64,000 bases of DNA from Arenicola marina. Lineage: Eukaryota; Annelida; Polychaeta; Arenicolidae. Below are positions 24,231 to 36,565 of this stretch, piece after piece; position 1 is the stretch's first letter; each line of letters opens with the position of its first letter. A program made the translations under genes and the position numbers. The notes beneath the pieces are model-generated. The model searched no databases. It saw only the letters and a list, made by a program, of their open reading frames with translations, and was not told the origin of the DNA. Location: assembly GCA_964019135.1 (NCBI GenBank), contig OZ025256.1:4175249-4239248 (forward strand). The letters are read 5' to 3'.

Positions 24231-24765
24231 GATTTGTTACAATAACTAAAGGAATGAATAATACGCGAAATTATATTAGTTATAATGTATATTTTTATCT
24301 TTGCTTTAAAAAATGTACAATGCGCAACTCGCGAAGAGTAAATTGTAATATGACTGTTTTCGACACATAACACCCCCCCCCCTCCCGCCCCTTAGTGTTA
24401 CACAGTAGGGCAAAGTACTGACCTTGACCGTTCTTGAAACGGTAGATTTTTTTTTTTTTTTTTAGATCGGTAGCTACAACTTTTTATGGCCACAGCACTG
24501 TCATTGATTATCTGATGGTGACATAAACCGTAGACACAATGCGGATGGAATGATATATTTGTTTAGTAGACAATACTTCTCTCATCGAACAATTTACTTG
24601 AAAAGTAACTCAGAGTGCCAAGATAACCCAACAAGGGGCGAAAAGGGGTCACCTCACTTAAAGACCAGTATCGCTAAATTGGTCTCGGTAACCCCCTATT
24701 TTGTTTAGCCTATTTTGTTAAATCATAATCCAGTGACGCGCTGTAAAAAAATTAGAAAACATGTA

Positions 24766-25075
24766 CAGTGGTCCCCGCGTTATACGACTTCTGTTCTGCA
24801 AGCCCGAAAAGACGGAGGCAGTCGTATAATAGAGGGATGCCCCGAGATGGACAGTGTTCGCTCGTATCACCACGCACTCAACTAGCACTATAACACAGCC
24901 TCGGTGCAACTCTAGCTCTTTTTTCCCACTTATCCGTGATTGTATCAGCATTCAGTCAAACAATGCTGCTATGCTAATTGTTTCTCCAGCTCTGTGCCGT
25001 TGAATAGCATCGACACGCTGCTCCAAAGTTAAAACCTTTCACTTGCGTTCTCTAGCCATTTTGTACCTGTATGTG
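24766..25075 (-). mobile_element. pogo/Tigger-like transposon remnant
   Basis: The right end starts CAGTGGTCCCCGCGTTATAC after a TA target dinucleotide (24764-24765). On the minus strand from 25059, the reading MARERK-stop-KVLTLEQRVDAIQRHRAGET resembles the N-terminal CENP-B/Tigger helix-turn-helix of pogo-family transposases. It is interrupted by in-frame stops, then by a frameshift, and is cut off before the catalytic domain. A second copy at 27454-27763 is part of the 2.7-kb tandem duplication. Confidence 0.6.
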
Positions 25076-27453
25076 TTGATTGAAATACTTAGACAGCCCT
25101 ACGTACTAGTTAAAGAACGATCTGGAGTGCTTTATTTGTGGAATGCACGACAGCGAGTTCTTTAACGTACTTATAAAATTGTTGTAACAAGGCATTAGTT
25201 CTTCTCATGATTTGCGTGGTTCATTTTCTAGGATGGACACGAGAAACCGACATCGTTAGTGAAACAGCGGTTAGCTCTAAAATAAAAGAACTACCGATCA
25301 ACTAATGCGCCAGTCAATGTGAACCACAGGGTGGGGGGTCCGAAGGCATGGGGGTGGTAGATACCATTTTGGACATTTTTTTCTAAATCCCCACAAGGGT
25401 CAAGTCGTCCCGTCTAACTTCCATGAAAACAACTCCCCCTGAAAAGCGGTATTAGTGAATCAACGCTTTAACTTTAACATGGATCATCCATTTATGTCGG
25501 ACATATATATATATATGTGTGGCTGCAGGCTTGCGCACAAAGCCGTGGCACCTTTAGTAGGAATGGCATATCAACATCGCGCTCCAAGACTTGGGAAGCG
25601 GTCCAGTTATGGAGGAGTCCAACGGCACTGAACCATAAGGAAGTGACGTCACAACAGAGGATGCTGCGATCAAGGAAACATATTACCTTCTCATTGTTTG
25701 TACTATTTTTTACGGTTAATAGGGGTTTTAACTCAAATGTGTAGCACGACATAAATAACTAGTCACATTTAGCTAGTTACTGGTATTAATCTCTATACAA
25801 CAATTAAAACGTTCAGGCCTAATGCCCCAAGAAAGGATTTGAACTTAAATCTGTAGCGTACCATACATAACACGACATGTTTCTTTAGTTACTTGTAGTA
25901 ATCTATATATAACAATAATAATATTTAAGCGGACAACGTAAAAATTAATTTATTGTCAATAAAAGCATTGTCAATAAAAGCAAATATAGAAGCATCTACT
26001 GTTGATAATCCTGTTTTAAATGTAAGTGTCTAAGACCAAACTTGTATGCAAATAAAGCAGCTTGTTTGTCGTAGCTTACATCTCGTCCAGCTCTTTTCAT
26101 CTGTCAAGTATGCATTTGTCTATGCGAAATCATATCAGTTATAATGGTAAACGTAGTAACTCTTTCAGATAAAAAATGTATATTGTATTGATGTACATCT
26201 CAGCTCAATTGGATTTATTTACCGTAATAAGGGTATCATGATACCAACAAAATACGGCTTCCTGATAGCACTATAATACGGAGTCACATACTGGGAGATG
26301 ACCTAAAAGTAACAAGATCGACCGGCAGTACATATTGACAACATGGGTGTGACGTATAATTCTACTACCCCCCTCCCCCCTTCCCCCGCCACACACACAC
26401 ACACAGACACACACGAAAACTGTTCACATTGTTTTATATTACATATATATATATATATGAATGATCTGGAGCTCTAGAGTAGAAAGAATAATCGGAACGC
26501 TTACTGACCTATTCAATGGCCATTGTCCTATCTAGAATGCGGACCTAATGCTGTCATCAGCTTTTCAACTATCAGATAGAAGTGGCGTGGGTTGATTATA
26601 TAGCATGAGAATAATCTGCTAGAAAACAAAGGAGGTCAACCTAGTAATAGATCGAGTTGCATAAGCGTATTGTCTATAGACAACAATCCTGGATTCTTCC
26701 TGTTCTCATCTGGATTTGGATTCTCACCAACTCGTGCAGGCGGATATACAACCTTGCGTTGATGATCGACTGTTATACAATGCGCCCCCAGACCTATGGC
26801 GGGCCATCCTAATATGTATTTACTAATTCTTGATATTAACCATTCAATTCTTGATATCAAGAATACAGAGCGTCATTTCTTGATATCAACAATATAATTT
26901 TTGATATCAAGAATTGATTTGTTACAATAACTAAAGGAATGAATAATACGCGAAATTATATTAGTTATAATGTATATTTTTATCTTTGCTTTAAAAAATG
27001 TACAATGCGCAACTCGCGAAGAGTAAATTGTAATATGACTGTTTTCGACACATAACACCCCCCCCCCCCCTCCCGCCCCTTAGTGTTACACAGTAGGGCA
27101 AAGTACTGACCTTGACCGTTCTTGAAACGGTAGATTTTTTTTTTTTTTTTTAGATCGGTAGCTACAACTTTTTATGGCCACAGCACTGTCATTGATTATC
27201 TGATGGTGACATAAACCGTAGACACAATGCGGATGGAATGATATATTTGTTTAGTAGACAATACTTCTCTCATCGAACAATTTACTTGAAAAGTAACTCA
27301 GAGTGCCAAGATAACCCAACAAGGGGCGAAAAGGGGTCACCTCACTTAAAGACCAGTATCGCTAAATTGGTCTCGGTAACCCCCTATTTTGTTTAGCCTA
27401 TTTTGTTAAATCATAATCCAGTGACGCGCTGTAAAAAAATTAGAAAACATGTA

Positions 27454-27763
27454 CAGTGGTCCCCGCGTTATACGACTTCTGTTCTGCAAGCCCGAAAAGA
27501 CGGAGGCAGTCGTATAATAGAGGGATGCCCCGAGATGGACAGTGTTCGCTCGTATCACCACGCACTCAACTAGCACTATAACACAGCCTCGGTGCAACTC
27601 TAGCTCTTTTTTCCCACTTATCCGTGATTGTATCAGCATTCAGTCAAACAATGCTGCTATGCTAATTGTTTCTCCAGCTCTGTGCCGTTGAATAGCATCG
27701 ACACGCTGCTCCAAAGTTAAAACCTTTCACTTGCGTTCTCTAGCCATTTTGTACCTGTATGTG
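27454..27763 (-). mobile_element. pogo/Tigger-like remnant, duplicated copy
   Basis: Copy of 24766-25075 within the tandem duplication, with the same end (CAGTGGTCCCCGCG), stops and truncation. Confidence 0.6.
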
Positions 27764-28410
27764 TTGATTGAAATACTTAGACAGCCCTACGTACTAGTTA
27801 AAGAACGATCTGGAGTGCTTTATTTGTGGAATGCACGACAGCGAGTTCTTTAACGTACTTATAAAATTGTTGTAACAAGGCATTAGTTCTTCTCATGATT
27901 TGCGTGGTTCATTTTCTAGGATGGACACGAGAAACCGACATCGTTAGTGAAACAGCGGTTAGCTCTAAAATAAAAGAACTACCGATCAACTAATGCGCCA
28001 GTCAATGTGAACCACAGGGTGGGGGGTCCGAAGGCATGGGGGTGGTAGATACCATTTTGGACATTTTTTTCTAAATCCCCACAAGGGTCAAGTCGTCCCG
28101 TCTAACTTCCATGAAAACAACTCCCCCTGAAAAGCGGTATTAGTGAATCAACGCTTTAACTTTAACACGGATCATCCATTTATGTCGGACATATATATAT
28201 ATATGTGTGGCTGCAGGCTTGCGCACAAAGCCGTGGCACCTTTAGTAGGAATGGCATGACTAATGTCATAAGGTCCCCGTTCATAAGCGGCACCGGATAT
28301 ATATGCCATCGAAAACGGTCGAATTTCCATATATTTTGTGCTTTCTGATTTAATGCCCCCCCCCCCCCGCCCACCACCCCGCCTGGAACTTAACGGTGAC
28401 ATTTCATTAC

Positions 28411-28880
28411 ACCTGACCTTAAGGTGTCTCCCCTCCCCTAACTTCGGGTATCACCTGACCTTAAGGTGTCTCCCTTCCCCTAACTTCGGGTATCACCTGA
28501 CCTTAAGGTGTCTCCCCTCCCCTAACTTCGGGTATCACCTGACCTTAAGGTGTCTCCCCTCCCCTAACTTCGGGTATCACCTGACCTTAAGGTGTCTCCC
28601 CTCCCCTAACTTCGGGTATCACCTGACCTTAAGGTGTCTCCCCTCCCCTAACTTCGGGTATCACCTGACTTTAAGGTGTCTCCCCTCCCCTAACTTCGGG
28701 TATCATCTGACCTTAAAGTGTCTCCCCTCCCCTAACTTCGGGTATCACCTGACCTTATGGTGTCTCCCCTCCCCTAACTTAGGGTATCACCTGACCTTAA
28801 GGTGTCTCCCCTCCCCTAACTTCGGGTATCACCTGACCTTAAGGTGTCTCCCCTCCCCTAACTTCGGGTATCACCTGACC
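28411..28880 (+). repeat. 42-bp minisatellite, left part
   Basis: About eleven copies of a unit containing CCTGACCTTAAGGTGTCTCC and CTAACTTCGGGTATCA. Because 42 is a multiple of three, one frame stays open as a 14-residue repeat (HLTLRCLPSPNFGY); this is not taken as a gene. The array is broken at a unit's central TTAA by the transposon at 28885-30372 and resumes at 30373. Confidence 0.9.
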
Positions 28881-28884
28881 TTAA

Positions 28885-30372
28885 AGTCCATCTCTTGGGG
28901 GGGTATTTGTTTCTAAACCACTGTCAAATATACATTTCTCAGTGGTTACTAAAGCCATTTATCAGATGCAATTATTTTACAATGTCTCTTATGCCATAAA
29001 TATTAATATCTAAAGTCACCAAAATAAACTCAAGCAGCGAACGATCCATTTCCAAACCCCCGCCCAGAGTAGAGATTTGTGACGTCACAAGATGATCCGG
29101 TTTGAGTGCGCCTCGCTCGCTTCGACTGCCCGCGGTGTTTGAATGTAGCTTACGTGCGGCAGGGAAGCTCTAACTCAGATGTTTATTTCGATTAACATTA
29201 ACTCATGATGAATATTTGCCACATGTAGATGTAGATAGACCTAGATCAATTACATTATAGGTGTGTGATTGTTGGTTAGCGCAACATTCGTGACATTGAC
29301 ACTGACAGAAAGCAAACAGCTGCAGTGGCCGCCGCCACTGCCAGAGTGTTGTCAGCCTACGTGTCTTCCCAAACATGAAAAGGGTGCTACAGTAGTGGAC
29401 GGGCCGTCGCGGGGATGTCCGTCGAATCGTAGACATAGAATCTAGATCCAGGGTTAAATGAAATGTATGTACTAAAAGAAGTTGTTCATGCACATCAGAA
29501 CTTGACAGAAGGGAGGGAGGGCAACATTTATCGGCCTAGCATAAGAAACAAGCAGCGCACATCTGGCATTACGCTTCATCGCGTACATTTTATAGTAATA
29601 CTTGTGGACACCCGAACGTTATGGTGTCCGGTTGGGACAAACAACTAAGTAGCTTTTCACCAATGTGTCTGCTGGTCGCCGAATTAATACTTTATATGAT
29701 TACAAGGCATATTTGCAGGGTTTTGATCTAGATCTCATGATATAATAAGCCTCACTTTTTATGAATGAAGCGTTCGCACTTCTTCCGAAAATACTGTTTT
29801 GCGTAGGGCGTTTCGAGGTTTTCAACGTTTACAGTCCCTTAGGCTTAGCAATTTGTCTTCATTCGAGGTGGCTCGAAGCGATACGTACGGCGGCAGAATG
29901 CTCCGGTTGCCTGAATCCTCCACTTCTTCTTTCTCACCCTCACTATCATTAATTCCAAATAATCGTGCGCGTATCGCTGCATCCCGATCGAAGCGATACG
30001 TACGGCGGCAGAATGCTCCGGTTGCCTGAATCCTCCACTTCTTCTTTCTCACCCTCACTATCATTAATTCCAAATAATCGTGCGCGTATCGCTGCATCCC
30101 GATCGATGCGTAAGGACGCTGACCATCCTATAGACGCCATGCTCAAAGACGCGTTTACCATATTGCGCAACAAAACCGGTTCATCTTGTGACGTCACGAA
30201 TCAATGAAAAAATTGCCCTTGTCTATCTTTTACTTTTTTGGGTAGGTGTGTGATAAAATGGCTAACATTGTTAACATTCATGGCGAATAAATTCAGTGCG
30301 TATGGAATTTCGTTAATATAGTGCAAATGGATCAAATATATGCAAAGTAACATAGGACATAAGAGATGGACT
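28885..30372 (-). mobile_element. Non-autonomous TTAA DNA transposon, copy 2
   Basis: The ends are AGTCCATCTCTTGG and AAGAGATGGACT, a perfect 12-bp terminal inverted repeat. It is flanked by TTAA at 28881-28884 and 30373-30376. The host unit reads CCTGACC-TTAA-GGTGTCTCC, so removing the element and one TTAA restores an intact 42-bp repeat unit. It is the reverse orientation of the copy at 5665-7660. It lacks the 650-bp internal segment of that copy and has its own 115-bp tandem duplication. No transposase frame. Confidence 0.9.
29873..30102 (-). repeat. 115-bp tandem duplication inside the TTAA element
   Basis: Two near-identical copies begin TCGAAGCGATACGTACGG at 29873 and 29988. Copy 1 of the transposon (near 5930-6060) has a single version. 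Confidence 0.8.
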
Positions 30373-31065
30373 TTAAGGTGTCTCCCTTCCCATAACTTCG
30401 GGTATTACCTGACCTTAAGGTGTCTCCCCTCCCCTAACTTCGGGTATCACCTGACCTTGGGGTGTTTTCCCTCCCCTAACTTGGGGTATCACCTGACCTT
30501 ATGGTGTCTCCCCTCCCCAAACTTCGGGTACCACTCCTAACTTGGGGTCTCTCCCCTCTCCTACGTTGGAGCGTCTCCCCTCCCCTATTTTAGGGCAGCA
30601 CCGAATTTTGAATTTCTCTCCTCCCCAAACAGGGCGTACCACCCCAACTTGGGGTGTGTCCCCTCCGCTAACCTACGGTGTCCTCTCTTCTCTCTGGGTA
30701 GCGCCCGAACTTGCTTGTGTACCTCCCTGCCCATCCCCGTGTCGGCCTACGAACCCCGTAACAAATATCTCTGCAGTAGTAGGGGCGGATCTGGGAATTT
30801 GAAAACGGGGGTGGGGGTGCACTTGTGGCACATCCTAATTTTGGGGGGTCTCCCCTCTCCTAATTTGGGGCATCTCCCCTCCCCTATTTTGGGGCGTCTC
30901 CCCTCCCCTAACTGGTATCTCCCCTCCCCTAATTTGGGGCGTCTCCCCTTCTCTAACTGGTGTCTTCCCTCCCCTATCATGGGGTGCCATCCGAATTTTG
31001 GATGTCTCCCTGCTCCCTTGGGATGCCCCCCTCCCCTAACTCAATGTATCTCCCCTCTCCTAACT
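30373..31065 (+). repeat. 42-bp minisatellite, right part, then degenerate
   Basis: About four recognisable 42-bp units run to about 30540. Loosely related words (GGGGTCTCCCCTCCCCTA and similar) continue to about 31065, with a GGGGCGGATCTGG word near 30783 that resembles the end of the MITE at 8173. Confidence 0.7.
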
Positions 31066-33289
31066 CGGCGTAACGCCCCAACTTGGCTTGTGCACCACCC
31101 CTCCCGGGCGTGTCGGCCTAGCTACGACCCTCTGTCAGATCGTTTTACAGTAGTAGGGACGGTTCTAGGGATTTGAAAAGGGGGGAAGTCACTGATAACT
31201 CGCGATCGGGGGTGGAGGGGGGGGGGGGGGGGGGGCGACCGGCGATGTCCACCAATGTTTCTTTTACGACAGGCGGGGTCTTAGCCACCCCCGGCCCTAT
31301 TTTTCGTTCACACTGGAAATATGGGCTGTAGTTCACAATTCGTAGTGCGGGTCTCAACTGCCTCGCCGTCCAGGAAGAGAGCACTGCATTAGAACCGTGG
31401 TAGGGGTGTGCCGCCCAGACCATGAAAGCCAAATGGAGTGCGAGAGAAACATGCGAGATTTTGTGGTCATTGAGAGAGCATTTTTGGCTTAAAAAGGCAT
31501 CCAAAATAGACACTGAGAGTCATGGCAATGTATAGGGAGGTTAATTGAACACTTTCGATATTCACTAGAGCATATAGTCAAGAGTTGCAATATTTATAAA
31601 ACTTCAGGCTCAGAAGGGTACATCGAGAGAAATTTTAGATTGGTTCTCCGAGGATCGAGAGAAAAAAAGGGTCATTTGGGCCGCACATATGTATATACCT
31701 AACAAAATGTAGTGCCCCCTCCCCCTGGGCCTTTCCGTTTAAAGTCAAAGTCATAAATGCCGTAGACTCACGTTTCGGCCCATATTTTCCGTGAATTTGG
31801 CGCGATCGCTCTAAAAATCACTGACCTGACAAAGCAACCCTGTGCAATTTAAATGATACCAAACTTACGTGTGTACGGTGAGCTTATCCTTTTTTAAGAC
31901 ACAAACAATATTTCTCCATGCTGACACTCCATTGGCAGCAGACACTTTGTGACAAATAGACTAAATCACAGACAATGAAAGGCTGTTGCCATGGCGCGCG
32001 TGTCTGGTGCAAATATAGCTCAGAGCACGTTCGGCGCCATGGCAACTACGTCATTTTATGACGTGTGCTTTAAAATACGTTGCTTCTTATGGGGTAAAAA
32101 GATAAACTAAGCCACCCCCTTAAAACTATGTTCCAATGAATAGATTTTGGTAGATTTTGGATATGCCGCTCCTAGAGACCTAAAGAATGAGAAAAAACAG
32201 GGTTGATTACCATTACAATTTGTTTTGGGTGTATCCCTAGATTGCCCAGACTATTATGAATCAAACCCATTACATTACAGAAAAATAATGCCGTGAGAGA
32301 ACAATAGAGTGACGTCATCAGTGGATTTTACTTATATCCAATTACAAATTACAAATTTGTCGGACAAGTGTTGTGAATAACAATGACGGCCACTTAGACG
32401 TCTGTTGTTAAAAACCAGTCAGGTTAGCGCAATGTGTTGTTTGTTTAAAGCCAATCGAGTCGACTGTGACACGACGCCGCGCCGCCATGTAGCGAGTTAA
32501 GGTAGATGCATAGATTACATTTTTTTCAGACAAACTTCTTGACATTTTTTCAACGTATAGTAATGTGTATCCAAGACGATAAGATAACATAAAAAAGATA
32601 TGTCTTCTACCTACTTTTCTGTCAAAATGACGTTGAATAGGTAGGGGGTCACATCTAATTTTATAATGGGCGTCAATGGAAAATTTTGGAATTTCGACAC
32701 GAAATATTCAACAGAAAAAAAACGGCTCAGACAAAGTTAATACAAATTTGTCGGTAACAAGCTTGCTCCTTGTTTGTTCAAATAAGAGAAAAAAATACAT
32801 GGGTCTTCTACCTCGTTTTTTCGTAAAATGACTCTGAACATGGAAATTGTGCCGGTAATTCTGAGGGTCGGAATGGGAAACATGCAGAACTAGAGATACA
32901 AGATTGAAGAAGATACTTGGTGTTATCAAATTTACATGAAAACGTATAAGCAACTAAACGTGTAAGCATATAGGCCTACGATGATGTGGGGGATTCCACC
33001 CCCCCCCTCCCCGCCCGCCTCCCCCACTGATCCTCCTCTACTGGTTTACTGTGCCTGTGTGGTCAACGCTATGTAATTTGCCGGCTTGTTTCTATTGCCA
33101 GTTCGTTCAAAGATATATTTATACATCCCAATAAGTTCTTTAGTTTGCTTGGACTTGCGTTTGCCTATCAATTTCCCTTTACAGCGCATCAGTTTCGCGA
33201 CTTTGTTACATAAACAAGAAATAAACGATGACACGCTGCGGACAATAGAGCATTCGCCAGATTAGCCTGGTTCCCCGGCCCAACTTCGC
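31066..33289. other. No gene recognised
   Basis: Mostly AT-rich sequence with G runs near 31217. Two related stretches (about 32590-32640 and 32795-32845, sharing TCTTCTACCT and AAAATGAC) suggest an old local duplication. No supported coding exon. Confidence 0.5.
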
Positions 33290-33574
33290 TCGCTCGCTCA
33301 CTTACAAGTATGAGTATGAGCGGCGGTACCAGCTTATCGCCAGATCGCAGCGGCATAGTCCACCAGATGGCGCCACAGTGATGCCGTTAACCTCCTTTGC
33401 CAAGGGAATTGTGTGCCGGTCGCATAACGAGTCGAAATGTCGGTTGCAAGTCGCGTCAGCGAGGGAGTCGCATAATAAAGGGGCTTTAACATGTAAAAGT
33501 GTTATGTACACTGCGAAAAGACCGGATAACGGAGAGTCGTATAACGGAGGGACCGCATAATGCAGGGACCACTG
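33290..33574 (+). mobile_element. Right end of a pogo/Tigger-like element
   Basis: It ends GCAGGGACCACTG followed by TA (33575-33576), the reverse complement of the CAGTGGTCCC terminus seen at 24766. Repeated GTCGTATAACGGAG-type words lie just inside, as in that element. The left boundary is not defined and no transposase was seen. Confidence 0.45.
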
Positions 33575-34354
33575 TAATGACTTTTTAACATTGTTGCAGA
33601 ACGTTACTAAATTAATATCTCTCTAACCACAAGGTTCCCTGTATTACCATATATATTAACATATATTCCCCTCATTTTACATATAAATATTACAGAATGT
33701 GGATTTATTCATATATACTTTATACTGGTATGATCATAAATACGAAGGCATATCAATTGATAACTTTCGCAACAGTTGGAGCAAATGAGGAGGTGGGTAA
33801 TGGGGAGGTGACTGAATCGCAGTTCTGGTGCCGTGTTGAAGTTTGTTAAATAGACACCTTGCATAAAGATCGATAGCTCAATATTTTCCTCGGTGACCGC
33901 CAGTTTTTTCTCTTGTTTTCGTCATTTCTTGTATTGAGTAATATGCTGCTACTAATTTTTCAGACACTTCTAATGACTTTTAGTTTTTGACTATATAGTG
34001 AGAAATATCTTTAATTATTGATCCACATCAAGCAGGCATAACTCCTTCGAGGGTGCTCCACGGACTTTGAGACGCATGTATGACACAAGTAATACTTCCA
34101 GATCAATGTCAAGCATTATGTTCTTTGAGGGTCCTCCACGGCGGGTCCGACCGAACCATCACACAATGCTGATTGGCCTCATAACTATACCTATAACTAT
34201 ACCTCATAACTACTGAAATTTCATGAATCTACTCCACGGCTTGTATGTTAATGCCAATATTAATTAAGGCGCTCTGCGGGTTGTTAAGCAGTAGCAGTTT
34301 TAGGTCTACGGTTTAGTTTTGCGCTAATTGGCTTATGCCTCTTTGGTTTATCTG

Positions 34355-34540
34355 TGATTACATTTAAAATTAAAATGCAATATGAAACAATAATGGGTTT
34401 AAACTAAGATGTTTAAACTCGTCATATTTATTTAATTACTGGTATTAATCTCTATTTTACAATTAAAACGTTTACTGTCCCAGTAAGGGATTTGAACTTA
34501 AATCTGTAGCTTGCCACAACAACTCTACATGTAAGTCGAT
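34355..34540 (+). repeat. Divergent copy of ankyrin-gene 3' flanking DNA
   Basis: The stretch TTACTGGTATTAATCTCTAT, AATTAAAACGTT and GGATTTGAACTTAAATCTGT matches 23090-23170 downstream of ankyrin gene A. GATTACATTTAAA followed by TTAAA near 34356 matches 51597 downstream of gene B. It looks like the relic of a further downstream flank, with no ankyrin coding sequence beside it. Confidence 0.6.
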
Positions 34541-35064
34541 GGATTATTCTTTGTTTCTTTAACTTGATGTTGCGGCTGCCAGAAACGCAAATAATTTACC
34601 ATCAAACCAGTGAGATCCGGAACATTTTGCACATCTTTTCATACCACGCCTTTTATTGACTTTCTTCATTTCCCGATGCGTTAATAATTCACACATACAA
34701 ACATACGTACGCTGGGCCTTGTATGTTTGAATCTCGAGTCATAACGGCACAATACAATATTGTATAGGGGGTAGCACAGGTTTCGCCGCCGAATACAGCG
34801 CACTTGCCAAGTGATCTTCAAAAAGAATAGACCACTGACTCGAGGTCTGACGACAGGCAAAACCACCACATTCCCCTCCGAGAGACGGACACTCATACTA
34901 CCCATACAGTGGTAGGCAAATCGCTTGATGGGATGTCGGAGGACCTTATTTGTCACCCGCAATCCATCCTGGGAAGATATATCCCTGACACGCGTTTGTC
35001 CTACAGTTGTAAAGTACACGTATTATGGCGATGGTGACTTGACCTTCGTTTCCTTTCTTTGTTG

Positions 35065-35322
35065 GGGCCGGCGCGATAGCTCAGTGGGTTAGAGCGCTCG
35101 CATTGAGTGCTCTGTTCACCTGAGAGCTTAACGGCACGTGGATCGATGGTTCGCGCCCTACTGTGTTCGCGCCATGTCTGTGTGGTCGCAGGATAAAGAC
35201 CTCATCTCTGTCGCAAAGAGTAGGGGGTTACCCACGGGGACATGGCTCCACGCTTCCCTTTCTTTCTCCCATTGACGCGATATGGCCAGAATTCGTTAAA
35301 GCGTCCTGAATATACAACCAAT
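35065..35322 (+). mobile_element. tRNA-derived SINE, copy 2
   Basis: A full-length copy: the head has GCGATAGCTCAGTGGGTTAG and GGTTCGCGCCC, the body has CCATGTCTGTGTGGTCGCAG and CCCATTGACGCGATATGGCC, and the tail is GCGTCCTGAATATACAACCA. It sits just before the left edge of duplicated unit B. Confidence 0.85.
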
Positions 35323-35374
35323 ACCTCGATATAACCTAATTCGTTATATTTTGAGTTGACTAATTTAATCTATA

Positions 35375-35670
35375 CTAGTTTAGTTTACGCACCGTATTTT
35401 CACCACAATGAATTTCCTTACGCTGTATGTGAGATTACCATACGACAAATTGGATGATGAGTACCTTGAAGTGTATTGATCTACCGATAAGATAAGGTAT
35501 ATAATGAATCCTGTCCGTGACAGTTGAACAGACGGCTGCCTTGGTGAATTTGTTTGACGGTGGTACAATATGACCGACAGTGATGTCCTATGTGTCTAGA
35601 TACGCACAACGTTGTGGGGTGTGGGCTACGGTCTGGCTTACCCGGCATTCCTTGGGAACTATGTCTAGTA
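35375..35670 (+). repeat. Left edge of duplicated unit B
   Basis: Counterpart of 640-960. Similarity to unit A then breaks and resumes near 35860 (A: about 2500) and runs through the promoter, intron and CDS of the membrane gene. Confidence 0.7.
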
Positions 35671-36247
35671 GTATGCTATATTTCAAAACTTATGGTGTAA
35701 GATTGTAAAATGTTCACCAGATACATCTTTTTATATGCTTATTACAACGCGATAATAAAAAAAAGTAGTGTTCAGGCGGTTTTTCAAGTGAGGTTGAAGC
35801 ACCCCACCCCCCTATTACACTACAACATGACGGCCTTTGGGAGATTTAGATGTTTTCACTCATTTTTCATCGGACCCCCCCCCCGCCCCCCCCCCCCTTC
35901 ACCCTCCGCATTTTTAGGAACCGTGCTATTTTTTATTGCAAAATTTAGGCTTTGTGAGGCATATAGACCGCCCCGCTCCCCAGGTCGTTCATTTGGTAGA
36001 CTCTCGGTCGCAATTTATTCAGAGCCCCCGGCCTCCCTTTTTAAATTCCTGGGACGAGCCCTGAAGGGCCGGGCTGGGAGGCGGGGGGCGGCATCTGAAC
36101 TTCCCATGTCCACCCGTACGCATTTGATCGTCGTCTGCCGGGGAAACTGAAGACCTCGGTAAACACATCATTTACGAGTGCAGCAGATGCGACGATACAA
36201 CAGGTATACAAATCAGGGGAGAGGAGCCAGACAGCTCTCCGGGAAGC

Positions 36248-36258
36248 CTATTTATATC
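36248..36258 (+). promoter_or_regulatory. TATA box of membrane gene B
   Basis: CTATTTATATCC is conserved with 3037-3045. The GC-rich sequence upstream is shortened compared with unit A. The predicted non-coding exon runs from about 36285 to the donor GAGG|GTAAGT (intron from 36431). Confidence 0.5.
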
Positions 36259-36565
36259 CCTTCCCGAAAAGAAGTCCCAACAGACGCGGCGGTGTTTCTG
36301 GCGTTCTGTCCAACTGGCTTGCCGACTTCCTGATCGCGTGTGACCTGGTTTTGGCGGCGTTAGTTCCGTGAGTTGGGCGACTGGCTGTAGGGCTACGTAC
36401 ATCTACCGTACAGAGACTGCTTTGGTGAGGGTAAGTCTTATAGTCAGCTGACCGTAGATGTGACTTTTAAGCTTTTTAAACATTAATAACGTTGTGTTTA
36501 TATTCTAAAGATTGCTGCGCTTACATGAAGCTTGTGGTTCATGTACAGCATACCTAAATACTGTT

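Larger units (their letters stand above)
22883..28255 (+). repeat. Near-identical 2.7-kb tandem duplication
   Basis: The unit 22883-25567 repeats at 25568-28255. The differences seen are a C-run of 10 against 13 near 24372/27058 and one substitution (AACATGG against AACACGG, 25480/28165). The left breakpoint lies inside the last coding exon of ankyrin gene A, with a 2-bp AT overlap at the junction. The second copy therefore carries a headless exon end (25568-25638) without its splice acceptor. It contains (CA)n and (TA)n runs, TTCTTGATATCAAGAA palindromes and a Tigger-like remnant. It is either a very recent duplication or an assembly artefact. Confidence 0.9.

Noticed and set aside
28338..28916. 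192-codon frame with a 14-residue repeat
   Set aside because: It is a by-product of the 42-bp minisatellite. It has no splice sites or flanking coding sequence, and the array is interrupted by a transposon.
35065..35165. tRNA gene
   Set aside because: Boxes A and B are present, but the cloverleaf is not and a conserved non-tRNA body follows; the same unit occurs five times, so it is a SINE.
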